A DNA stretch of 8,073 bases from contig CAYSPU010000260.1 in the NCBI GenBank assembly GCA_964432995.1, positions 1 to 8,073 on the forward strand, in the 5' to 3' direction. The first letter of the stretch is position 1, and the number at the start of each line of letters is the position of its first letter. The position numbers and the translations under genes were made by a program. Positions 1-4,405 of the stretch are shown here, in pieces. The DNA comes from CAYSPU01 sp964432995. Its GTDB lineage: Bacteria; Verrucomicrobiota; Verrucomicrobiia; Limisphaerales; JAHDYP01. The notes under the pieces are model-generated. The model did not search any database, was not told the DNA's origin, and was given only the letters and a program-made list of their open reading frames with translations.

Positions 1-87
1 ACCTCCGTTGATACCACGGGGCAGGATTATGGGGCGCCCGATCAGAAGACGAACCGCGTTACGTTCATCGATGCGTATCCTCCTTGA
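1..87 (+). CDS. C-terminal tail of an unidentified protein (partial, runs off left edge)
   Basis: Frame 1 is open from the first base to a TGA at 85-87 and gives 28 residues ending NRVTFIDAYPP. No start lies in the window, so this would be the 3' end of a gene that begins to the left. I do not recognise the family. The tail is polar, with no membrane segment. An RHS remnant follows about 500 bases downstream in the same orientation, so this could be the C-terminal end of an RHS-type or other secreted protein, but nothing in these 28 residues proves it. The open frame is short enough to be chance in high-GC DNA. Confidence 0.35.
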   Translation, partial: TSVDTTGQDYGAPDQKTNRVTFIDAYPP

Positions 88-138
88 GTTGTGGAATCGT
101 GCCTCTTCAGATAGCCACTGAATTAAGCCCGATCGAGC

Positions 139-429
139 ATGAAACTCCTTCTTATTGCCTTCTTGGTGCTCCTATTCGGTGGAATGCTGGCAGCCCCCAC
201 ACGGTCAGGAAAGTCGCTGATGATCCGCTCGGGGCGCGGCATCAGAGTGAGAATGGTGGGGGCGCTGGGGCTGGTTTATGTGGCGCTTGTTGTCTTGACC
301 AGGCCTGACTTCGGTGTTCTGACAGAACCGCTACGGCGTGGGGGGGCTGTCACTGCACGGACCTTCGTCGGCGGCCTCATTGTTGGACTACTGGCCGCCG
401 TATACTCCGAGCGTTGCGATGAGAAGTAA
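139..429 (+). CDS. Small hypothetical membrane protein (96 aa)
   Basis: The ATG-initiated ORF encodes 96 residues with three hydrophobic stretches at about residues 2-19, 39-53 and 76-89. The basic segment between the first two (TRSGKSLMIRSGRGIRVR, residues 21-38) would be a cytoplasmic loop by the positive-inside rule. The first stretch could instead be a signal peptide, with AAP at 18-20 near a cleavage site. There is no good Shine-Dalgarno: only a GAG one base before the ATG. I recognise no family. It lies 51 bases after the end of the preceding partial gene and before an RHS remnant, a place where small membrane immunity proteins of RHS toxins can be found, but that role is only a guess. 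A different-frame ORF over 84-308 looks like a shadow. Confidence 0.5.
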   Translation: MKLLLIAFLVLLFGGMLAAPTRSGKSLMIRSGRGIRVRMVGALGLVYVALVVLTRPDFGVLTEPLRRGGAVTARTFVGGLIVGLLAAVYSERCDEK

Positions 430-479
430 GGTGATGCTTCGGCGAGCTTGAGGCGGCGGAGGACCGAACCAGGGCTGCC

Positions 480-577
480 CCAGGGTCAGGCGTTAAGGGT
501 CTTAAGAATGTCTCTCTCTAGCTGACTTTCGGGGCGACGATGAGGCCAAACTTAAGTCCCTTAACGCCTGACCCTGG
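480..577. repeat. 98-bp inverted-repeat element (MITE/REP-like)
   Basis: Arms at 480-506 and 551-577 are 27 bases each and are reverse complements except for one position (the base at 557). The left arm begins CCAGGGTCAGGCGTTAAGGG. The 44-base centre (507-550) has no coding potential. The AGGGTCAGGC core at the outer ends resembles sequences seen in REP-type or miniature elements mobilised by Y1 (IS200/REP-associated) transposases; that comparison is from memory. The RHS-like reading frame opens just inside the right arm (TGA at 569-571) and continues out of it, so the element appears to have landed in, or formed the breakpoint of, an RHS gene. No transposase is present in the window. There is no obvious target-site duplication. 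Confidence 0.7.
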
Positions 578-700
578 AACGAGCGGAATCGGGTGACGAA
601 CATGGTCGACGCGGCGGGGTCGACCGAGTATACGTATACGGCATCGAGCCAAGTGCAGGTCGAGCGCGGTCCCTGGGCCAGCGACAACGTGACGAACAGC
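572..700 (+). pseudogene. RHS/YD-repeat protein remnant
   Basis: The frame reads NRVTNMVDAAG, then STEYTYTASSQ, then GPWASDNVTNS, across 43 residues. This fits the RHS (YD) repeat pattern, in which an N-R-V/L-T-x-M-x-D-x-x-G-x-x-x-Y-x-Y-x-A-x-G-Q unit recurs along a long beta-spiral shell protein. Here only about one repeat survives. On the left it is cut off by a stop inside the inverted-repeat element (569-571); on the right the similarity fades around 700-712, where a hydrophobic sequence begins in the same frame. RHS proteins are usually over 1000 residues and surface or secreted, so this is a fragment and probably not expressed. The pattern match is by eye, but the combination of motifs is distinctive. 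Confidence 0.6.
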
Positions 701-709
701 CAGCATCGG

Positions 710-799
710 ATGCCCTATCCGTTCCTGCCGTGGATCCTGCTGCTCCTCAGCGCACTGCTCGCGGCTGCCACTATGGCACTGCTTGACTGGCTTGCCTGA
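710..799 (+). CDS. Possible 29-aa hydrophobic peptide after the RHS remnant
   Basis: From the ATG at 710, in the same frame as the RHS remnant, 29 residues run from MPYPFLPW to a TGA at 797-799. They are dominated by a single hydrophobic stretch (ILLLLSALLAAATMALL), enough for one membrane helix. No convincing ribosome-binding site precedes the ATG. It could be a small membrane peptide, the fused non-RHS tail of the remnant, or a chance ORF. It overlaps the start of a longer upstream form of the next gene but not that gene's preferred start at 846. Confidence 0.2.
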   Translation: MPYPFLPWILLLLSALLAAATMALLDWLA

Positions 800-833
800 C
801 CGGCAATGGGCTCGAACGCCGATTGTCGCAATC

Positions 834-840
834 GAGGAGA
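834..840 (+). promoter_or_regulatory. Shine-Dalgarno that sets the GTG start at 846
   Basis: GAGGAGA sits five bases before the GTG at 846, the best purine-rich site near this gene. The alternative in-frame ATG at 783 has no such site and would add 21 polar residues ahead of the basic N-terminus and membrane helix. Confidence 0.6.
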
Positions 841-845
841 ACATC

Positions 846-1259
846 GTGCAACGAAGGAGTCGGCGGTTGTGCTGGGTTATCGTTCTGGTGTTTATCGGCC
901 TCGCAGTACTGTCAGGGGCCTGGACCTGGTGGTGGAAGCCTCGGAGAGCCGCGGCGCAGCGCCTGCTCACTCAAGTAACTCTGACCACCCTTGCCTCCGC
1001 CTGCACGAACTACGCGCGCATCTATGGGGAATGGCCTTCTTCGCTGCCAGGGCTTTCGTCAAACCGGAACGGCGTTGTGTTTGTGGAGCCCGGTTGTGCC
1101 GTCGACGCCTGGGGTCGGCCCATCCAATATGAAGCTCCAACGAGTGCTGCTGGGCAGGTGATTCTCAGGAGTCTGGGCTCGGATGGCTGCGAAGGAGGTC
1201 GTGGCACGGCGGCCGACATTGAGGTCCGATTCGACCGCGACGGACTACGGAGCCGATGA
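846..1259 (+). CDS. Membrane-anchored protein with GspG-like (pseudopilin-type) C-terminal domain
   Basis: Starting at the GTG with a good Shine-Dalgarno, the product is 137 residues. An arginine-rich N-terminus (QRRSRR, 2-7) precedes one membrane helix (about 9-29), then an amphipathic stretch (33-58), then a small C-terminal domain with DAWGRPIQY at 87-95 and RSLGSDG at 108-114, followed by a Gly-rich stretch and ADI at 123-125. The D-x-W-G-x-P-x-x-Y plus S-x-G-x-D-G plus D-I pattern is that of the C-terminal domain of type II secretion major pseudopilin GspG and its relatives, where this region binds calcium. The usual prepilin cleavage motif (G-F-x-x-x-E after a short leader) is absent, so it is unlikely to be processed into a pilus and is better described as a GspG-domain membrane protein. 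No other secretion genes are in the window. The two cysteines at 84 and 115 could pair. The function is unknown. Confidence 0.65.
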   Translation: MQRRSRRLCWVIVLVFIGLAVLSGAWTWWWKPRRAAAQRLLTQVTLTTLASACTNYARIYGEWPSSLPGLSSNRNGVVFVEPGCAVDAWGRPIQYEAPTSAAGQVILRSLGSDGCEGGRGTAADIEVRFDRDGLRSR

Positions 1260-1318
1260 CGCGGCCACCCCGGCAGTGGGTCCAAATCAGACGCGACCCT
1301 GCCGGTCTCCTGGGTGTC

Positions 1319-1382
1319 GACAGAAGGCAACGGAGGGAACAAAGGAATCCCGATCCTTCGTTTGCTCCGTTTCCTTCTGTTC
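1319..1382. repeat. Imperfect inverted repeat, about 28-bp arms
   Basis: The left arm (1319-1346, containing ACAGAAGGCAACGGAG) and the right arm (1354-1382, containing CTCCGTTTCCTTCTGT) pair at about 23 of 27 aligned positions, with one extra base in the right arm and a 7-base loop. There is no T-run directly after either arm, so it is not a typical intrinsic terminator. It is probably a dispersed intergenic palindrome. Confidence 0.6.
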
Positions 1383-1410
1383 CGAACCAAGCGCGGCCGA
1401 CTTCCCCAGC

Positions 1411-1429
1411 GACCGTCTGACCGACGGTC
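1411..1429. repeat. Short perfect inverted repeat GACCGTC-N5-GACGGTC
   Basis: Seven-base arms at 1411-1417 and 1423-1429 pair perfectly around a TGACC-derived loop. Flanking AGC and GCT can extend the stem if a bulge is allowed. It lies between two longer imperfect palindromes and may be part of the same element. Confidence 0.5.
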
Positions 1430-1442
1430 TCGCTCCGCTCCC

Positions 1443-1513
1443 CTTCGCGTCTTGGTGTCTTCGTTGTTACTCCCACCGAGCCGGTCGAAGAGGACGAACA
1501 ACCAAGCGCGAAG
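1443..1513. repeat. Imperfect inverted repeat with 18-bp interrupted stem
   Basis: CTTCGCG (1443-1449) pairs with CGCGAAG (1507-1513). After a bulged T at 1450, CTTGGT (1451-1456) pairs with ACCAAG (1501-1506). After a small internal loop, TTCGT (1460-1464) pairs with ACGAA (1494-1498). This gives 18 pairs in three blocks. It has the appearance of a folded dispersed repeat rather than a terminator, because no T-run follows on either strand. Confidence 0.55.
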
Positions 1514-1532
1514 CCAGTGAACCGCAAACTAG

Positions 1533-1572
1533 CCAACCTCCTCTGGGCTGCCCTGGGGCCCGAGGGCGTTGG
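1533..1572 (-). terminator. Candidate hairpin directly after the obg stop codon
   Basis: On the - strand, CCAAC immediately follows the obg TAA and pairs with GTTGG about 30 bases later. Inside that, CTC/GAG and GGGC/GCCC blocks can pair across internal loops. No run of T follows (only TAGTTT), so intrinsic termination is doubtful. It may be a 3'-end stabilising hairpin of the rplU-rpmA-obg transcript. Confidence 0.3.
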
Positions 1573-2727
1573 TTACGGCTGCGCGACGGTGTGGCGGAGG
1601 GCCTGGCGGAAGGCGTCGATGCCGATGTCGAACGCGGCGGCGATGGGGAGCACGGGTGTGCGCGGGACGCGGCGTTTGAACTTGCGGAGGTTGGCGGCGG
1701 CGTCGGGTTCGTCCATTTTGTTGGCGGCGACGATCTGTGGCTTGCGGAGCAGGTCGGGGTCGTAGAGTTCGAGTTCGCGTCGGAGCTGGTGGTAGTCCTC
1801 CCACGGCAGCCGTCCGTCGGTGCCGGCCATGTCTAGCAAGAGGACGAGGAGTTGACATCGCTGGATGTGGCGGAGGAAGGCGTGGCCGAGGCCGACGTTG
1901 CGATGGGCGCCTTCGACGAGGCCGGGGACGTCGCACACGGTCAGTCGGGAGTAGTCGGGGTATTCGAGGATGCCGATTTGCGGATGGAGTGTGGTGAAGG
2001 GATAGGGGGCGATTTTGGGGCGGGCGTGGGAGATGGCGGTGAGGAGGGTGGATTTTCCGGCGTTCGGGTAACCGACGAGGCCGACGTCGGCGAGAATCCG
2101 GAGTTCGAGGAGGAACTCGGCTTCCTCTCCGGGTTCGCCCGGCTGGGCGAAGCGGGGCGCCTGGCGTCGGGCGGTGGCGAAGTTGCGGTTGCCCAAGCCG
2201 CCGCGTCCTCCCCGGCAGAGGACATATTGCTGACCGGGGGCGGTCAGGTCGGCCATCAACGCTCCGCGGGCGTGTCCTGGGGTGGGGGGCGGTGCGTCGG
2301 GTTCTTCGCTGAGGTCGAGTTCGAGGGCGCGTTCGGCGCCGGCGTAGCGGAGTCGGGGTCGTTCGGCGGAGGCGACGCTTATTTTGGCGTCGGGGTCAGG
2401 GGCATCGACGGTGGGCGGGGCCGGGGGTGGTTCGAGTTTCCAGACGAGGGTGCCGCAGGGGACTTTGATCACGAGATCGTGGCCGGCGGCGCCGTCCATG
2501 CCTTTGCCCATGCCGTGCTGTCCTTTTGGGGCGACGAGGCGCGGTTGGTAGAACTGGGCGATGAGGTTGTTGAGGTCATGATCGGCCTGGAGGATGACAT
2601 GACCGCCGCGGCCGCCGTTGCCGCCGCTGGGGCCGCCTTTGGGACGAAAGGTCTCGCGGAGGAAGGCGACGCAGCCTTTGCCGCCGTGTCCGGCGCGGGC
2701 GAAGACTTTGACTTCGTCGACGAACAT
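1573..2727 (-). CDS. obgE: GTPase Obg/CgtA
   Basis: Obg is an essential P-loop GTPase that binds the 50S subunit and acts in late ribosome assembly and the stringent/stress response. The 384-residue product has the glycine-rich Obg domain first (FVDEVKVFARAGHGGKGC at 2-19, GGPSGGNGGRGG at 31-42, later GGRGGLGN at 173-180). The G domain follows, with all GTPase motifs: P-loop GYPNAGKST 219-227, switch I YPFTTLHP 242-249, DVPG 266-269, NKMD 336-339. The G5 region reads PIAAA (361-365) where S-A is usual. Between CGTLV (91-95) and ADLTAPGQ (159-166) there is an extra proline/acid-rich stretch of about 55 residues, which most Obg proteins lack. The C-terminus ends shortly after G5, so the variable C-terminal domain is missing. 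The order after rplU and rpmA is the classic arrangement. The start ATG lacks a Shine-Dalgarno and lies 17 bases after a hairpin. Confidence 0.96.
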   Translation of the reverse strand: MFVDEVKVFARAGHGGKGCVAFLRETFRPKGGPSGGNGGRGGHVILQADHDLNNLIAQFYQPRLVAPKGQHGMGKGMDGAAGHDLVIKVPCGTLVWKLEPPPAPPTVDAPDPDAKISVASAERPRLRYAGAERALELDLSEEPDAPPPTPGHARGALMADLTAPGQQYVLCRGGRGGLGNRNFATARRQAPRFAQPGEPGEEAEFLLELRILADVGLVGYPNAGKSTLLTAISHARPKIAPYPFTTLHPQIGILEYPDYSRLTVCDVPGLVEGAHRNVGLGHAFLRHIQRCQLLVLLLDMAGTDGRLPWEDYHQLRRELELYDPDLLRKPQIVAANKMDEPDAAANLRKFKRRVPRTPVLPIAAAFDIGIDAFRQALRHTVAQP

Positions 2728-2732
2728 GCGGG

Positions 2733-2769
2733 AAAGAAACGAAAGGGGCGAGGTGGTCGACCTCGCCCC
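2733..2769 (-). terminator. Hairpin with T-rich tail between rpmA and obg (possible attenuator)
   Basis: GGGGCGAGGT (2745-2754) and ACCTCGCCCC (2760-2769) form a perfect 10-bp stem with a 5-base loop. On the - strand the stem is followed by TTTCGTTTCTTT (complement of 2733-2744), a broken T tract that ends six bases before the obg ATG. It therefore lies entirely in the 62-base rpmA-obg gap. It looks like a partially efficient intrinsic terminator, allowing L21/L27 to be made in excess over Obg. Pairing is seen directly; termination is inferred. Confidence 0.55.
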
Positions 2770-2789
2770 GAGGAAGACGGTTGGCCGGG

Positions 2790-3053
2790 CTAATTGGCGG
2801 CGGGGACGGTCGCGGGCTGGACACTGATCCGGCGTCCGGTTTTTTCGAATTGGACGCGGCCGTCGACGAGGGCGAACAGGGTCCAGTCGCGTCCGGTGCC
2901 GACGTTGCGGCCGGCGGAGAACTTGGTGCCGTGCTGGCGGACGATGATGCTGCCGGCGGTGACGAACTCGCCGCCGAAGCGTTTGACGCCGAGGCGCTGG
3001 CTGTGGCTATCGCGGCCGTTGCGTGAACTGCCGCCACCTTTTTTGTGTGCCAT
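2790..3053 (-). CDS. rpmA: 50S ribosomal protein L27
   Basis: L27 sits at the peptidyl-transferase centre, where its N-terminal tail contacts the P-site tRNA. The 87-residue protein shows the near-invariant family sequence: MAHKKGGGSSRNGRDS at the start, QRLGVKRFGG at 19-28, then IIVRQHGTKFSAGRNVG (36-52) and DWTLFALVDG (56-65). Its length matches the usual 85 or so. The N-terminus begins directly with AHKKGG, with no cleavable extension of the Firmicutes type. The start is supported by AAGGAG nine bases upstream (3063-3068). It lies between rplU (109 bases upstream) and obg (62 bases downstream) and is presumably co-transcribed with rplU. Confidence 0.98.
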   Translation of the reverse strand: MAHKKGGGSSRNGRDSHSQRLGVKRFGGEFVTAGSIIVRQHGTKFSAGRNVGTGRDWTLFALVDGRVQFEKTGRRISVQPATVPAAN

Positions 3054-3062
3054 AGGTCAATG

Positions 3063-3068
3063 CTCCTT
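3063..3068 (-). promoter_or_regulatory. rpmA Shine-Dalgarno
   Basis: The - strand reads AAGGAG with a 9-base spacer to the rpmA ATG. It is the strongest ribosome-binding site in this cluster, in contrast to the next gene, obg, which has none. Confidence 0.6.
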
Positions 3069-3162
3069 CGCTGCGCGCGGTTCCGGGTATGGTCAAGTGT
3101 TGCGGTTGGGAATCGCGATGGTTGTCGAGAGAATCGGACGGGTTGGAGACCGGTGGGGCCGT

Positions 3163-3474
3163 TCAGGCCTTGATTTCCTTGATGCGGACGACGGTGAGTT
3201 CCTGGCGGTGGCCCTGTTTCTTGTGGTATCCCTTGCGGCGCTTCATCTTCCAGATGACCTGCTTGGGGCCGCGGATATGCTCGACCACGTCGGCAACCAC
3301 GCTGACGGCCTCGATGGTGGGGTGGCCAACGGTGACTTTGCCGTCCTGGTTGACGAGGAGGACCCGGTCGAACGTGTGGGTTTGGCCGGCCTCGGTTGTC
3401 AACCGCTCCACTTGGAGCACGTCGCCGGCACTTGCCCGGTATTGTTTCGCACCTGTTTCAATTACGGCGTACAT
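3163..3474 (-). CDS. rplU: 50S ribosomal protein L21
   Basis: L21 is a 23S rRNA-binding protein of the large subunit. The 103-residue product, exactly the usual length, begins MYAVIETGAKQYR and ends with the basic C-terminal motif (KMKRRKGYHKKQGHR at 76-90, then LTVVRIKEI). The reading frame stays open upstream to 3879, but the canonical MYAVIETG start at 3472-3474 has GGGAG eight bases upstream and the extension is not L21-like, so the longer form is rejected. It is first gene of the rplU-rpmA-obg unit, preceded by its own promoter (3503-3531). The SD can pair with a nearby CTCCC, hinting at translational control. Confidence 0.98.
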   Translation of the reverse strand: MYAVIETGAKQYRASAGDVLQVERLTTEAGQTHTFDRVLLVNQDGKVTVGHPTIEAVSVVADVVEHIRGPKQVIWKMKRRKGYHKKQGHRQELTVVRIKEIKA

Positions 3475-3482
3475 AAATGTCG

Positions 3483-3498
3483 CTCCCAGAAAAGGGAG
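3483..3498 (-). promoter_or_regulatory. rplU Shine-Dalgarno within a small hairpin
   Basis: On the - strand CTCCC (3498-3494) and GGGAG (3487-3483) can form a 5-bp stem with a TTTTCT loop. The GGGAG is the rplU ribosome-binding site. If transcription starts near 3496-3497, the first base or two of the stem might be missing from the mRNA, so a regulatory role is uncertain. Confidence 0.35.
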
Positions 3499-3502
3499 GG
3501 CG

Positions 3503-3531
3503 ATGAGACCAAAAAGGCAACGGGGTGTCAA
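3503..3531 (-). promoter_or_regulatory. Sigma70-type promoter for rplU-rpmA-obg
   Basis: A perfect TTGACA -35 box (complement of 3526-3531) is followed by a 17-base spacer and TCTCAT (complement of 3503-3508, four of six matches to TATAAT). The predicted start is near 3496, giving a leader of about 22 bases before the rplU ATG. The -35 lies inside the loop of the candidate terminator 3511-3549. Confidence 0.55.
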
Positions 3532-3549
3532 CGCCCGATTTTGTTGCCT
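3511..3549 (-). terminator. Intrinsic terminator of the speA/membrane-protein transcript
   Basis: On the - strand AGGCAAC (3549-3543) pairs with GTTGCCT (3521-3515), and the run TTTTT (3515-3511) follows directly. The 21-base loop contains a further GGG/CCC pairing (3534-3536 with 3522-3525). It lies about 100 bases after the stop of the membrane-protein gene and immediately upstream of rplU, where a transcript boundary is expected. The stem is short and the loop large, so efficiency may be modest. Confidence 0.45.
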
Positions 3550-3650
3550 GACCCTCGCGTCGGTGGCGCTGGCGGTTCGGTTGTCCCTGGTCGACGCGCG
3601 GTTTTCGTCCTTGGGGATGCCCCGAAGTCTCCTGGGTGGTCGGGTGGCGG

Positions 3651-4352
3651 CTATGCCGGCTCCTGGGTGGATCCGAAGACGCAGACGAGGATGGCTTCCT
3701 TGATCTTCCAGCAGAGGGACATGGTGATGGCGATGGGGAGGAGGGAGAGCACAAGCAAGAGGATGTACTGGACGGGGGCGAGGTAGAGCAATGGGATCTG
3801 CAAGGCAACGGGCAGGAAGCCGGTTTCCAGCAGGAGGATGTAGCCGCCGACCAGCGCGGGGACGATGACGATCAGCCACCGGTTCAACTGCGTGAAGACG
3901 GCGGTCTCGAGGCGGAGGGTTTCATCGGGCAGCATGGCGGCGAGGCGGTAGAGGACGCGGTTGACGCAGAAGAGGAACGCCGCGCCACAGAGAGCCAGGA
4001 GGAGCACCATGGTGTTGTAGAACGGCTGCTCCGGCAGGCGCTGATGCCAGTGGAGGAACGGGGAGAGGCCGATGCCGGTCAGGCCGAGCAGTTGGGCCTG
4101 GTCGAGGGCGGCGATCCAGACGCGCTCCTGTCTTTGGAAGCCCTTCATCAGCCAGATCCCGTAGACCAGCAGAGCAAACGCCGCCGCCGGCGCGACGCCG
4201 CTGAAGGGGCCGAGGATTCCCAGCCAGTTGGTCGTGGAGGCCTGCGCGCTGAACAGCAACGCCATCGGGAGCCCCCAGAACATGGCGGACAGGCCGCGGG
4301 TCAACCGTCCCAGCGAACGCATCAGCTCGGACTTGGGGGCGGGGACGGGCAT
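3651..4352 (-). CDS. Hypothetical multi-pass membrane protein (233 aa)
   Basis: I do not recognise a named family. Hydrophobic segments occur at about residues 21-39, 44-69, 112-136, 157-176 and 186-213 (the last may be two helices), so five or six membrane spans are likely. Between the second and third span is a loop with HWHQR (101-105), and after the third a basic/acidic stretch (NRVLYRLAAMLPDETLR at 131-147). The start at MPVPAPKSEL follows a pyrimidine-rich CACCTCCTCC, not a Shine-Dalgarno. An internal ATG at residue 11 is an alternative start and would keep all helices. It lies 53 bases after speA on the same strand and is probably co-transcribed, so a role in polyamine or arginine/agmatine handling is conceivable, but nothing in the sequence shows it. 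Codon use and hydrophobicity support a real gene. Confidence 0.8.
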   Translation of the reverse strand: MPVPAPKSELMRSLGRLTRGLSAMFWGLPMALLFSAQASTTNWLGILGPFSGVAPAAAFALLVYGIWLMKGFQRQERVWIAALDQAQLLGLTGIGLSPFLHWHQRLPEQPFYNTMVLLLALCGAAFLFCVNRVLYRLAAMLPDETLRLETAVFTQLNRWLIVIVPALVGGYILLLETGFLPVALQIPLLYLAPVQYILLLVLSLLPIAITMSLCWKIKEAILVCVFGSTQEPA

Positions 4353-4405
4353 GGAGGAGGTGGAATCGCCGGGTGCGGCTGTCGCGGTCCGGGGGCGGGT
4401 CCGGG

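Larger units (their letters stand above)
1260..1572. other. Gene-free region with clustered inverted repeats
   Basis: These 313 bases lie between the GspG-like gene on + and the end of obg on -. The ORFs crossing it have low-complexity, Arg/Ser-rich translations in all frames and look spurious. What it holds is structure: three inverted repeats (1319-1382, 1411-1429, 1443-1513) and a hairpin directly after the obg stop (1533-1572). The TTCGCGTCTTGGTGTCTTCG type of sequence near 1445-1463 resembles dispersed intergenic repeats that generate spurious translations such as EDTKTRR in many genomes; this is from memory. Confidence 0.6.

Noticed and set aside
1022..1836. ORFs on both strands through the repeat region after the GspG-like gene
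   Set aside because: Translations are typical of dispersed repeats (KTRRGAERDRR type) and have no ribosome-binding sites.
1852..2793. 313-residue + strand ORF opposite obg
   Set aside because: Gly/Ala/Glu-rich shadow of the obg gene, which has all GTPase motifs in the - frame.
3610..3627. Hairpin CTTCGGGG/CCCCAAG after the membrane-protein stop
   Set aside because: Short stem with a bulged C and a 3-base loop, and no T-run; the 3511-3549 structure is a better terminator.
3163..3879. Longer 238-residue form of rplU
   Set aside because: The extra N-terminal 135 residues are Arg/Pro-rich, not L21-like, and overlap the membrane-protein gene; the canonical MYAVIETG start has its own SD and promoter.
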